Source: Amylibacter sp.
GTDB taxonomy: Bacteria > Pseudomonadota > Alphaproteobacteria > Rhodobacterales > Rhodobacteraceae
NCBI GenBank assembly: GCA_021775355.1
Contig: JAJFHZ010000023.1
Coordinates: forward strand, 61,716 to 125,715
DNA length: 64,000 nt
Reading direction: 5' to 3'
Shown: positions 54,190 to 62,552 of the stretch, one piece after another
Layout: each line of letters starts with the position of its first letter
How positions within the stretch are numbered: position 1 is the first letter of the stretch
Translations under genes and position numbers: made by a program
Notes under the pieces: model-generated
The model's database searches: none
Told to the model about the DNA's origin: nothing
Seen by the model: only the letters and a program-made list of their open reading frames with translations

Positions 54190-55313
54190 GCAAGAAACGC
54201 CGCGTATTTGATATTGATATGCCCGAAGATGAAATCGTCCCCGCGGGGAAGGTTGCAGAAACGCAGGCTGCCCCTGAAACTAAATCCGCTTTTGGGGCTG
54301 AACCTAAACGACGGGGGCCAATGGCCTCGGCTATTTCCGAAAATGCCGATAGCCTGAAAGAACGTCAGGCGATGGAACAGCAGATACGTGCCGAGAATGA
54401 TCAGTTGGCGCATGAATATGTACAACGCAAAGCGGATGGACTGGTGATCGATTTGATCCCTTTGGGTCATATCCTAACCAAGAAACTGGCCCGAGACCGT
54501 ATGGGTAATACGGATGAGGTTTTGGATGAATTGATTACATCCATTCAAGAGATTGGCCTGTCTAACCCGATACGCGTTCAAAAGCGCGCTGACGGGCAGT
54601 ATGAGTTGGTGCAGGGCTTTCGACGACTCGCGGCCTATAAGGCCCTTAAGGGGGCTTCTGCGGATCCTGAGGCGTATTCCAGCATTCCTGCGGTCGTTAT
54701 TTTTACGGATGAGGCGCTGGAACGGCTGTATCGTCAAATGGTAGACGAAAATTTGATCCGTAAAGATATTTCCTTTGCTGAGATGGCCGGCCTTGCAATT
54801 AAATATGCGCAGGATACTGCGACAGATTGCGATGATCCAGAAAAGGCTGTGGCCATATTGTTTAAATCCGCTGGTTATCAGAAACGCAGTTATATCCGCG
54901 GCTTTATCGGGTTGATGGATAGGGTAGGGGGTGTTTTGAAATACCCGGCCGAAATATCACGGGCTTTGGGATTGGAATTACGCAAACGCATTGATGCGGA
55001 TGGTTCGGTTGCCGCGCAGATTGAAAGCGATTTGATTGCGGCAGGACCGGATCGTCTGGCTGAGGAAGAGCAAGCTATTTTGCGCCGCGCGGCAGGTCTT
55101 GAAGCGGACAAAAAACCCTTCCCCACAGGGAAGGTAGGGGCTGCCCCGCCGCGCAAGGCAAAAACCGTGTTCAATATTGCTCGCCCCGAAGGTACGGTTA
55201 AATGTATAGCAACGGCTGGAAGGCTTGAATTGCGTGTCGCAAAGGATTTTTCAACGGTTGACCGTCTTAAATTGGAATGCGCAATACGAGAGCTAATGTT
55301 AGGCATAGAATAA
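54186..55313 (+). CDS. parB: Plasmid partition protein ParB
   Basis: 375 residues with the ParB/RepB layout: a variable acidic N-terminus, a ParB N-domain (~85-190) with IQEIGLSNPIRVQKRADG, YELVQGFRRLAAYKALKG and RQMVDENLIRKDISFAEMAG, then a helix-turn-helix area (~210-245; SAGYQKRSYIRGFIGLMDRV) and a C-terminal dimer part. ParB binds parS centromere sites and stimulates ParA. The start overlaps the parA stop by 4 nt. Two of the four parS-like palindromes (54237, 55119) lie within this gene. Confidence 0.92.
   Translation: MSKKRRVFDIDMPEDEIVPAGKVAETQAAPETKSAFGAEPKRRGPMASAISENADSLKERQAMEQQIRAENDQLAHEYVQRKADGLVIDLIPLGHILTKKLARDRMGNTDEVLDELITSIQEIGLSNPIRVQKRADGQYELVQGFRRLAAYKALKGASADPEAYSSIPAVVIFTDEALERLYRQMVDENLIRKDISFAEMAGLAIKYAQDTATDCDDPEKAVAILFKSAGYQKRSYIRGFIGLMDRVGGVLKYPAEISRALGLELRKRIDADGSVAAQIESDLIAAGPDRLAEEEQAILRRAAGLEADKKPFPTGKVGAAPPRKAKTVFNIARPEGTVKCIATAGRLELRVAKDFSTVDRLKLECAIRELMLGIE
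54237..54250. promoter_or_regulatory. parS-like palindrome 3 (inside parB start)
   Basis: GTCCCCGCGGGGAA differs from the perfect palindrome in parA only in the first base. It lies about 50 nt after the parB start and codes for Val-Pro-Ala-Gly-Lys. Confidence 0.55.
55119..55132. promoter_or_regulatory. parS-like palindrome 4 (inside parB end)
   Basis: TTCCCCACAGGGAA is identical to the site upstream of parA. Including flanks, 17 bases (TTCCCCACAGGGAAGGT) are shared between the two, and here the palindrome extends outward to CC..GG. It codes for Phe-Pro-Thr-Gly-Lys. Confidence 0.6.
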
Positions 55314-55445
55314 AATGTTAAAAATCAATAGGTTATGCGTAATTATGCGATGTGCCATCACAAGCTTCAACCCTGTAAGCAGGTTTTTGCGAACAACCAC
55401 ATCTTGGCCATTGTGGCACAAGGCAACAAGCCCTAGAAAGCTGTA

Positions 55446-56354
55446 ATGCAAACGACCCATAAAAAAAAGCTGGTACAATTTCTTGAGTTTATACCGATTT
55501 GGCTAGGTATCTTTTTAGGACGGCTGATGCCGTTTCGTATGCGCGGCGCTTTATTTGCCGCGGCCGGTGGACTTTTTGTGCCAATGGTTCCCGTTTCGCG
55601 CAAGCGTGTGCTGGATGGGCTGAAGCGGGCCTTTCCGGAAATGGAAGAAAAAGAAACGCGTATTTTGTGCAAGCGTATCGGGCGGAATATTGGCAGGACA
55701 ATGTCAGAAATTCTGTTCAATGCCAGTTTTAAACAGCAGATTGAGCTGTTCGATGCAAAAGGCATTGGGCTGGAAGCCTTGCATAAAGCAAAGGCTGAAG
55801 GCAAAGGTGCTATAATCGTATCAGCGCATTTTGGTCAATGGGAAGCCATTCGCCATTATCTGCATGCTTCGGGAATGGAAACCGGGGCGGTGTACCGCGA
55901 AAACAGCAATCCTTTGTTTGAGCGGCATTGGCTGACCGGTATCAAGCTGGGAGGAGAGCCAATAGTCGCAAAAAGCCCGAGCGGAAATATGAAGATGATC
56001 AGGCATTTGCGCAAAGGCGGTTTTTTTGCCCTTTTGGTTGATCAAAAATTTCAGCAAGGCCATTTAATACCCTTTCTTGGAATTGATGCTTTGACGGCAA
56101 CCTCGGCGGCAGAGCTGGCGTTGCGCTATGATTTACCGCTGGTTCCGGCATTTGGTACGCGCGATGATAACGAGTTGAATATTCACGTTGAGTTCGAGGC
56201 ACCGATCAAGCCATCGGATGCATTAACCATGACCCGTGAACTGAATGACCGCATCAGTGCACGGATTATGGATAAGCCGGAACAGTGGTATTGGCTGCAT
56301 AAACGCTGGGATCATGTATTTTTATATGAAGGCCATCACAGGGATAAATCCTGA
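55446..56354 (+). CDS. Lysophospholipid/lipid A acyltransferase (LpxL/HtrB family)
   Basis: 302 residues. The catalytic HxxxxD/E motif is in SAHFGQWEAIRHYL, with His then Glu five residues later. YRENSNPLFERH and the GGFFALLVDQKFQQGHLIPF region are typical of LpxL. A hydrophobic N-terminal segment (LEFIPIWLGIFLGRLMPF) anchors it to the inner membrane. It would add a secondary acyl chain to KDO2-lipid IVA. Placement ahead of three KDO synthesis genes (56427-58992) fits, since LpxL acts after KDO transfer. Other acyl acceptors, such as ornithine lipids, cannot be excluded. Confidence 0.87.
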   Translation: MQTTHKKKLVQFLEFIPIWLGIFLGRLMPFRMRGALFAAAGGLFVPMVPVSRKRVLDGLKRAFPEMEEKETRILCKRIGRNIGRTMSEILFNASFKQQIELFDAKGIGLEALHKAKAEGKGAIIVSAHFGQWEAIRHYLHASGMETGAVYRENSNPLFERHWLTGIKLGGEPIVAKSPSGNMKMIRHLRKGGFFALLVDQKFQQGHLIPFLGIDALTATSAAELALRYDLPLVPAFGTRDDNELNIHVEFEAPIKPSDALTMTRELNDRISARIMDKPEQWYWLHKRWDHVFLYEGHHRDKS

Positions 56355-56426
56355 TAGATGTGGACAAACATGTGCGTTTGTCTATTACCATTGCATGAAT
56401 AATCGAATGCTGAAGGGCAGAGGTTT

Positions 56427-57380
56427 ATGACGAATAATTTGTCGAAAATTGGGGCGGAAGTGTTAACGATCGAAGCGGCGGCTTTGACGGCGTTGGCGGA
56501 GAGCTTGGGGACACCGTTTGAGGAAGCAGTAAATCTTTTGGCTAAAGTGCAGGGCCGTGTTGTTGTTTCCGGCATGGGAAAATCCGGTCATATTGCGCGT
56601 AAAATTGCGGCGACTATGGCCAGTACGGGAACACCTGCGCAATTTGTGCACCCGGGTGAGGCCAGTCACGGTGATTTGGGGATGATTACCAAGTCGGATG
56701 TTTGCATCATGCTGTCCAATTCGGGTGAAACGGCGGAATTGGCAGATGAGATAGCACATGCCAAACGGTTTAAGATACCATTGATAGCGATTACCAAGAA
56801 TGCAGATAGTGCGCTTGCGAAAGCGGCAAATGTGGCGTTGGTTCTACCCGATCAGCCAGAGGCCTGCGGTATCGGGATGGCCCCGACAACATCAACCACT
56901 ATGCAGCTGGCTTTGGGTGATGCGTTGTCAGTTGCTTTGATGCGTTTGCACGGGTTTGATCGGGACAGTTTTCTGGTCAATCATCCCGGTGGCAAGCTGG
57001 GTGCGCAGTTGCTGAAGGTGGAAAGTATTATGCACACGGGTGCGGCTTTGCCTGTGGTGGCGGAAGATACCGCGATGAGCGGGGCGTTATTGGAAATGAC
57101 TGCTAAAGGGTTTGGTGTGGCGGCCGTAGTGGCGGACGGGCAGTTACTGGGGATTATCACGGACGGGGATTTACGGCGTAACATGGACGGGTTGATGGAT
57201 CATACAGCGGGTTCTGTGGCCACGATGGGGCCATCTACAGTTACGCCTGAAATGTTGGCGTCCGAAGCTTTGGGGATTATGAACCGTCGAACGATTTCTG
57301 CCCTGATGGTGGTGGATAGGGCAGGGGCCTTGAAAGGGTTGGTGCATATCCATGATATTTTGCGGGCAGGTGTGGTGTGA
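56427..57380 (+). CDS. kdsD: Arabinose-5-phosphate isomerase
   Basis: 317 residues. An N-terminal SIS domain (~30-170) has GRVVVSGMGKSGHIARKIAA, FVHPGEASHGDLGMI and LSNSGETAELADEI. Two CBS domains (~200-315) have LEMTAKGFGVAAVV, GIITDGDLRRNMD and RTISALMVVDRAG. This is the full KdsD/KpsF layout. It converts ribulose 5-phosphate to arabinose 5-phosphate, the first step of KDO synthesis. It overlaps kdsB by 4 nt. KpsF, the capsule-linked isozyme, has the same layout and is the alternative. Confidence 0.94.
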   Translation: MTNNLSKIGAEVLTIEAAALTALAESLGTPFEEAVNLLAKVQGRVVVSGMGKSGHIARKIAATMASTGTPAQFVHPGEASHGDLGMITKSDVCIMLSNSGETAELADEIAHAKRFKIPLIAITKNADSALAKAANVALVLPDQPEACGIGMAPTTSTTMQLALGDALSVALMRLHGFDRDSFLVNHPGGKLGAQLLKVESIMHTGAALPVVAEDTAMSGALLEMTAKGFGVAAVVADGQLLGIITDGDLRRNMDGLMDHTAGSVATMGPSTVTPEMLASEALGIMNRRTISALMVVDRAGALKGLVHIHDILRAGVV

Positions 57381-58174
57381 AAACGGCGATTGTTATACCC
57401 GCACGTTTTGCGTCCACACGGTACCCCGGCAAACCATTGGTTGTTTTGAATGGGCCTGATGGGGCAAAATCATTGATCCGGCGCAGTTGGGAAGCAGCAA
57501 TGGCGGTGGACGGCGTGGATGCGGTTTATGTGGCGACGGATGACGAGCGCATCAAAACGGCTGCGGAAGCGTTTGGGGCGCAGGTTCTGATGACGCCGTC
57601 AAGTTGTGCCAATGGCACGGAACGTTGTGCGGCAGCTTTGGACGTGATGGATAGTGAGCCCGATTTGGTGGTGAACCTGCAAGGGGATGCACCGTTGACG
57701 CCTGCATGGTTTGTGTCTGATCTGATTGTGGGGTTTGAAAATGATCCAAGCGTGCATGTGACCACGCCAGTTTTGCGCTGTGATTTGCAGACCTATAAGA
57801 ACTTTGTTGAAGACCGTAAGCAAGGGCGTGTTGGCGGTACAACGGCGGTGTTTGATACCCATATGAATGCGATGTATTTTTCCAAAGAAGTGATCCCATA
57901 TGTGGGGGATGATTTGGTTGAAGGCGACGAAATCCCCGTGTTTCATCATGTGGGGGTCTATGCGTATCGGCCCAAAGCCTTGCGGGAATATGCCGACTGG
58001 ACAGTAGGGCCATTAGAGACGCTTGAAGGTTTAGAACAGTTGCGTTTTATGGAGCGTGGTGTGCCTGTGCGTTGCGTGGAAGTGGACGGGCAGGGGAGGG
58101 TGTTCTGGGAATTGAACAACCCCGAAGATGTGCCGCGTATTGAAGCGGTTTTGAGCGAAGGATTAATAGGATGA
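57377..58174 (+). CDS. kdsB: 3-deoxy-manno-octulosonate cytidylyltransferase
   Basis: 265 residues. The N-terminal nucleotide-binding stretch VIPARFASTRYPGKPLV is the KdsB/CMP-sugar signature. AVYVATDDERIK, NGTERCAAAL and LVVNLQGDAPLTP (the Asp binds metal) follow, and HVGVYAYRPKALREY lies toward the end. It activates KDO with CTP to CMP-KDO for transfer to lipid A or capsule. Both ends overlap by 4 nt with kdsD and kdsA, showing a tight operon. Confidence 0.94.
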   Translation: MKTAIVIPARFASTRYPGKPLVVLNGPDGAKSLIRRSWEAAMAVDGVDAVYVATDDERIKTAAEAFGAQVLMTPSSCANGTERCAAALDVMDSEPDLVVNLQGDAPLTPAWFVSDLIVGFENDPSVHVTTPVLRCDLQTYKNFVEDRKQGRVGGTTAVFDTHMNAMYFSKEVIPYVGDDLVEGDEIPVFHHVGVYAYRPKALREYADWTVGPLETLEGLEQLRFMERGVPVRCVEVDGQGRVFWELNNPEDVPRIEAVLSEGLIG

Positions 58175-58992
58175 AAACGGTTGAAGCGGGAAATCTGAAG
58201 ATCAGTAATACGCTACCTTTCACGCTGCTGGCGGGGCCTTGCCAGTTGGAGTCCTTGGATCATGCACGGATGTTGTGCGAACAAACGCTAGAAGCCTGTT
58301 CTGCCACGAATACGCCTTATGTATTCAAAGCAAGCTACGATAAAGCCAACCGTACCAGCCTGAAGGGTATGCGCGGCTTGGGCATGGAAAAGGGGCTGGA
58401 AATACTGGCTGCGATCAAAGAAGAGTTCGGTGTGCCTGTGGTGACGGATGTGCATGAAATCTGGCACTGTGCGAGGGCGGCGGAAGTGGTAGATATTCTG
58501 CAGATCCCCGCGTTTTTAAGCCGTCAAACCGATCTTTTATTGGCAGCGGGTGAGACCGGCAAATGTATTAATGTGAAAAAAGGCCAATTTCTGGCACCAA
58601 ACGATATGAAGAATGTGGCCGAGAAAGTGGCCTCGACGGGTAATGAAAACATTATGCTGTGTGACCGTGGTACAAGCTTTGGTTATAACATGCTTGTCAG
58701 TGATTTTCGCTGCATTCCGATTATGGCTGAAACCGGATATCCAGTTGTGTTTGATGCGACACATAGCGTACAGGTGCCAGGCGGGCAGGGGACCTCTTCG
58801 GGGGGTAAGCGCGAGTTTGTGCCACCCTTGGCCACGGCTGCGGCGGCGATTGGGGTGGCGGCGATTTTCATTGAAACGCATGAAGATCCTGACAATGCGC
58901 CAAGTGATGGGCCGAATATGATCCCTGTAGATCAGATGCGGGCCTTGATTGAGAAGTTGTCAGCGCATGATCGGTTGGCCAAGGGATTGTAG
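58171..58992 (+). CDS. kdsA: 3-deoxy-D-manno-octulosonate 8-phosphate synthase
   Basis: 273 residues, typical KdsA length. FTLLAGPCQLES holds a Cys at the metal-ligand position, where metal-independent enzymes such as that of E. coli have Asn, so this is the metal-dependent class. FKASYDKANRTSLKGMRGLG binds phosphoenolpyruvate, and VVTDVHE, DILQIPAFLSRQTDLL, VKKGQFLAP and FDATHSVQVPGG are further barrel motifs. It condenses arabinose 5-phosphate and PEP. It is the last gene of the coupled kdsD-kdsB-kdsA run. Confidence 0.95.
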   Translation: MKTVEAGNLKISNTLPFTLLAGPCQLESLDHARMLCEQTLEACSATNTPYVFKASYDKANRTSLKGMRGLGMEKGLEILAAIKEEFGVPVVTDVHEIWHCARAAEVVDILQIPAFLSRQTDLLLAAGETGKCINVKKGQFLAPNDMKNVAEKVASTGNENIMLCDRGTSFGYNMLVSDFRCIPIMAETGYPVVFDATHSVQVPGGQGTSSGGKREFVPPLATAAAAIGVAAIFIETHEDPDNAPSDGPNMIPVDQMRALIEKLSAHDRLAKGL

Positions 58993-59031
58993 CACTAAAC
59001 AATCAGGTAGCCACTTGATATAGGCACATGA

Positions 59032-59568
59032 ATGAAACTTTCTACATATAGCCCAAGCATGATTGACGATATTAAACAACTCTTCATCAAGACATTTTCG
59101 GATTCGGAAGGGCAAGAAGAAGGTTTGGTAATTGGCACTTTCGTCCATGATTTAATGATGCGTACGGATAGTGATGATCTTTATGGGTTTGTCGCCACTG
59201 AAAATCAGCAAATCATCGGTGGTATCTTTTTTTCCAGAATGACGTTTGAAAATAAGGTTGTTGCATTTATCTTGTCGCCGGTTGCAATAAAGACAAGCTA
59301 TCAGGGAAAAGGCATTGGTCAGAAGTTGATTGAGTTTGGCCTTAACGCTCTGAAAGAAAAAGGCGTAGAGCTGGCATTTACCTATGGTGATCCTAATTTC
59401 TACTCTAAAGTTGGATTTAGCACTATTCCTGAAAAATTAGTAAAAGCTCCCTTACCGTTAACGTATCCAGAAGGGTGGCTTGGCCAATCTTTTATTGGCG
59501 ATGAAATTGAACCGATTACCGGCAATTCGCATTGTGTCGATGCGCTTAACAAACCGGAATTGTGGTAA
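59032..59568 (+). CDS. GNAT family N-acetyltransferase
   Basis: 178 residues with the GNAT core. AFILSPVAIKTSYQGKGIGQ contains the Q/RxxGxG/A acetyl-CoA loop (YQGKGIGQ), followed by KLIEFGLNALKEKGVELAF and the C-terminal strand YGDPNFYSKVGFS. The acceptor is unknown; similar proteins acetylate small amines. It starts 40 nt after kdsA but is more AT-rich than the KDO genes, so it may not belong to that operon. Confidence 0.87.
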   Translation: MKLSTYSPSMIDDIKQLFIKTFSDSEGQEEGLVIGTFVHDLMMRTDSDDLYGFVATENQQIIGGIFFSRMTFENKVVAFILSPVAIKTSYQGKGIGQKLIEFGLNALKEKGVELAFTYGDPNFYSKVGFSTIPEKLVKAPLPLTYPEGWLGQSFIGDEIEPITGNSHCVDALNKPELW

Positions 59569-59675
59569 AAGGCGGTGGATAAAGAGGCCAAATTTACCGC
59601 CGATAATTGCTGACACTCTGTTGTCAGCAGGGCTGTGTTAACTTAATGGCCATACAGCTATGATCAGGGGGAATT

Positions 59676-60227
59676 ATGGGTATTCAAACGTCAAAACTGA
59701 ACGGGTCGTTCAAGCAGTTTATTGAAAGACAAATCCTGTTTTTTGTGGCTACCGCTGGGCCGCGTGGGCGGGTTAATCTTTCGCCCAAAGGGTTGGATAG
59801 CCTGAAGATCATAAATGACAATCAGATTGTTTGGTTAAGTGTTACGGGCAGCGGCAATGAAACGGCGGCGCATGTTTTGCAAAACCCGCGGATGACATTG
59901 ATGTTTTGTGCCTTTGAGGGCGATGCTTTTACGTTGCGGGTCTATGGCGCTGCGCAGGTTATATATCCGCCGCATGATGAATGGGATCAGTTATATAGCC
60001 TGTTCCCTAATTATGCGGGGGCACGCAATATTTTCAAGCTGGATATTGATCTTGTTACGACATCATGCGGTACGGGCGTTCCTGAAATGACGTTCGTGCG
60101 GCAACGCGCCGAGACAGAGCTTGTACCATGGTACGCTGAATTGGGTGTTGCGGGGGTGAAAGCCTTTTGGCGCAAGAAAAATATGACGAGCATTGATGAT
60201 GCACCTACCGGCATTATTGTTGAATAG
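59676..60227 (+). CDS. Pyridoxamine 5'-phosphate oxidase-fold (PPOX) protein
   Basis: 183 residues of split-barrel type. IERQILFFVATAGPRGRVNL and LSPKGLDSLKII form the FMN-binding N-terminal strands, and VWLSVTGSGNETAAHVLQNP with RMTLMFCAFEGDAFTLRVYG follows. Members bind FMN, F420 or haem, and many are of unknown function. The gene is preceded by AGGGGG 6 nt before its ATG and stands alone; the hairpin after it probably ends transcription. Confidence 0.85.
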   Translation: MGIQTSKLNGSFKQFIERQILFFVATAGPRGRVNLSPKGLDSLKIINDNQIVWLSVTGSGNETAAHVLQNPRMTLMFCAFEGDAFTLRVYGAAQVIYPPHDEWDQLYSLFPNYAGARNIFKLDIDLVTTSCGTGVPEMTFVRQRAETELVPWYAELGVAGVKAFWRKKNMTSIDDAPTGIIVE

Positions 60228-60247
60228 GGTATGGTGGAAAAACTAAA

Positions 60248-60274
60248 CCACTACCGACTATCGTCGGTAGGTTT
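60248..60274. terminator. Hairpin between convergent genes
   Basis: CTACCGAC (60251-60258) pairs with GTCGGTAG (60263-60270) around TATC. The stem extends by AACC/GGTTT with a bulged A. It lies between the PPOX gene and the convergent fusion protein gene, where a two-way terminator is expected. Confidence 0.7.
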
Positions 60275-60318
60275 CCGCTTTGAGTGTAATTTCAGAAACT
60301 TAAGTACGACAGCGCCGG

Positions 60319-62073
60319 TTACACTTTGCGAGGTTGCGGAGAGATCTCTTTGTTCTGCTTAAACTTTATGAGAGTTTTGGAGATCTGATTTGCACGTGCA
60401 GAAAAAGAATGTAATCCAGCCATGCTTACAGCCATCTCGTGCCTTTTCAATTTCTGCGTCTCGCCTTCAGCTTCTATTTCTTGGACGGCACTGGCAAAAT
60501 CTATAGGAGTACTAACGGTCTTCACGTAATCGCGGATGTCGTCTGGTAAGCCTTCGACATCATCTGAAATGACCGCTGCGCCACAAGCCAGCGCATCAAA
60601 AATACGATTGGAAATATAACCGCCGGTGCGCATTGTTTCGAGATGGTCACACAGTACAATTTTTGAACTCCGATAGAGTACGCCAACTTGAGAATTTTTA
60701 AGATAACTGGCGACCAAGTATGGCTCTGCAATTGTGTCTGCCCAACCTCGACCCCAAATGCGCAGATCAATGCCGGCGGCCAAAGCCATAGCAACAATCG
60801 GCCGAAGCTTATTTTTTTCAAAATGATTACTTCCGACCATCACAGTTTTGAGCCGTGCCTCGTTAGAGACAGTAGCTGGATACATCGTACTTGGATCAAA
60901 CCCTTGCAGCAGCAAAGAACATTTGTTTCCCAGCCCCATCTGTCTGAACTCTTCCAGAGCCGATACCGATGCAAAAAAAGTATGTTCTGCGCCGGCAACT
61001 TCTTTTTTGGTGATCCGATGCCGCTTGGTCTTTCCTGGGTAGATGACCCAAGAAACAAGTGGGATACCAGGCTGTGGTGTGAAGCCGCCGCGCCCGCGCA
61101 ACAAGAGATCAAAATCAGTACCTTGTGTATCAACATACCAGTCGGCCCCGGAGTCGATCCGTACAGCATGCCCCTTCTGGAGAAGCCCATCTGCAATACC
61201 GCGAGCAAAGGCATGATCTACGATCTTCCCGGCATTTTTTTGAAGGGCCTTAGGGGTTTTGATGGCGATTCTCAACATATGAAGATTTGGTGTTGAGGGC
61301 ATTTCCCAGCGGCCGTTATTTGGCGCCGCGGCTGGGAATATTGCTGGCTGTAATTGGAGATCTTCGGTCAATCGCCCCAAACCGTAGTCTTCGAGAGAGA
61401 GAGGCACAAACTCATCCACAATCTTCTGGTAGTTATCTGTCAGGATTGTGTTGTTGGGATCGTGAATCTCGATAAGCAATAGACCAGATGGTGCCAAATC
61501 TAGGGTGGAGATTTTCAGATCAGGACGATATTTATGTAAAATGGGTAGAATTTTCCAAATGTCACCAGTCCAAGCACGTGTCTTTTTTTTATCCCAGTTT
61601 CGTTCCGCGGCCGCGAAGCTCATTGGAATACAATCATGCACCAAGATTAGACCGCCCGGCATCATGTTTTGTTCGATATTGATTAAATCGCGCAGCAGGT
61701 ATTCAATCAAGTGCATTCCATCGAGAAACGCGAGATCAACCCCCTGTCCTAGTTTTTTTATAAAATTGGTTTCAAAAAAAACATCGCTTTTTTGTTGGAA
61801 TAGATGCAATTCAGGGTGCTTCCCTATAACACCTGCCTCTATCTTAAATCTTGGGTCAACTGCAATTGACGCACATTGGGCAAGGGATAGGCTGGCCCCA
61901 CTCTCTGTTCCAATTTCGAAATAGAGTGCTGGGTTGCGCTCTTTATGAAGCTTACCCATCCACTCCAGATAGTGCACAGACCCCATTTTTGGGAATCCGG
62001 GCTCGGTCCGAGTGTGTTTTTCACGTCTGATTTTACGCTCCAAACTTGGCGGTACTGTGTTTTCAGCCATCAT
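60319..62073 (-). CDS. Methyltransferase-glycosyltransferase fusion protein
   Basis: 584 residues. Residues ~25-225 form a class I methyltransferase of the CmcI/Methyltransf_24 sort: YFEIGTESGASLSLAQ is motif I, DLAFLDGMHLIEYLLRDL the post-II region, and GGLILVHDCIPM motif III-like. Residues ~265-560 form a GT-B donor domain close to CgeB/GT1-like enzymes: LKTVMVGSNHFEKNKLRP, GIDLRIWGRGWADTI, and ISNRIFDALACGAAVISDDV with a Glu-type sugar contact. It may methylate and extend a glycan or cap a chain. It lies alone on the minus strand. ATG 62073 and 62070 are both possible starts. Confidence 0.85.
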   Translation of the reverse strand: MMAENTVPPSLERKIRREKHTRTEPGFPKMGSVHYLEWMGKLHKERNPALYFEIGTESGASLSLAQCASIAVDPRFKIEAGVIGKHPELHLFQQKSDVFFETNFIKKLGQGVDLAFLDGMHLIEYLLRDLINIEQNMMPGGLILVHDCIPMSFAAAERNWDKKKTRAWTGDIWKILPILHKYRPDLKISTLDLAPSGLLLIEIHDPNNTILTDNYQKIVDEFVPLSLEDYGLGRLTEDLQLQPAIFPAAAPNNGRWEMPSTPNLHMLRIAIKTPKALQKNAGKIVDHAFARGIADGLLQKGHAVRIDSGADWYVDTQGTDFDLLLRGRGGFTPQPGIPLVSWVIYPGKTKRHRITKKEVAGAEHTFFASVSALEEFRQMGLGNKCSLLLQGFDPSTMYPATVSNEARLKTVMVGSNHFEKNKLRPIVAMALAAGIDLRIWGRGWADTIAEPYLVASYLKNSQVGVLYRSSKIVLCDHLETMRTGGYISNRIFDALACGAAVISDDVEGLPDDIRDYVKTVSTPIDFASAVQEIEAEGETQKLKRHEMAVSMAGLHSFSARANQISKTLIKFKQNKEISPQPRKV

Positions 62074-62552
62074 CTGATTTCCCTACCTATACCATAAAAA
62101 TAAGACACTATGATATCCTCTGCTTTAATGATTTTTTAGAAATTTTTGCTGCCGTTCCTCGTTCAAACAACGATTACTTTATTATGAGCATAGGGTATAA
62201 CTAAATTTGACACATTGTCAAAAATTTGGAATTGGGATCAGCTCCGATAAGGCCCAACAGGATCGAGTCTCCGATTTTGGCCAAGAGACGGAACAAAAGT
62301 GAACATTCGTTGACTTATTGGGTTTTCATTCTGTATTTCTGTAATCTAAACGATCTTTCTTATTTAAAATAGGAACAGAGATGTGACATGTCTCAGATTT
62401 GTAAGATTGCATTCACTCTTCACAAAAAACATAATCGGTAAAGAGTTATTCCAAGGTAAGAAATAAATTCGTTCTCTGCTCGTACTAAATTATGGTTGAA
62501 ATTGAAGACACGATCCAGCCAAAAGGAGTATTCAAAGTTTCTAACGGACATG
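62074..62552. other. 479-nt AT-rich gene-free stretch with a palindrome
   Basis: No frame here has coding character; one + frame from 62492 only mirrors the minus-strand gene that follows. It contains TTTGACA (62206-62212) and TGTCAAA (62216-62222), a 7-bp inverted repeat around CAT, upstream of the fusion protein gene, possibly an operator. Otherwise nothing was recognised. Confidence 0.45.
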
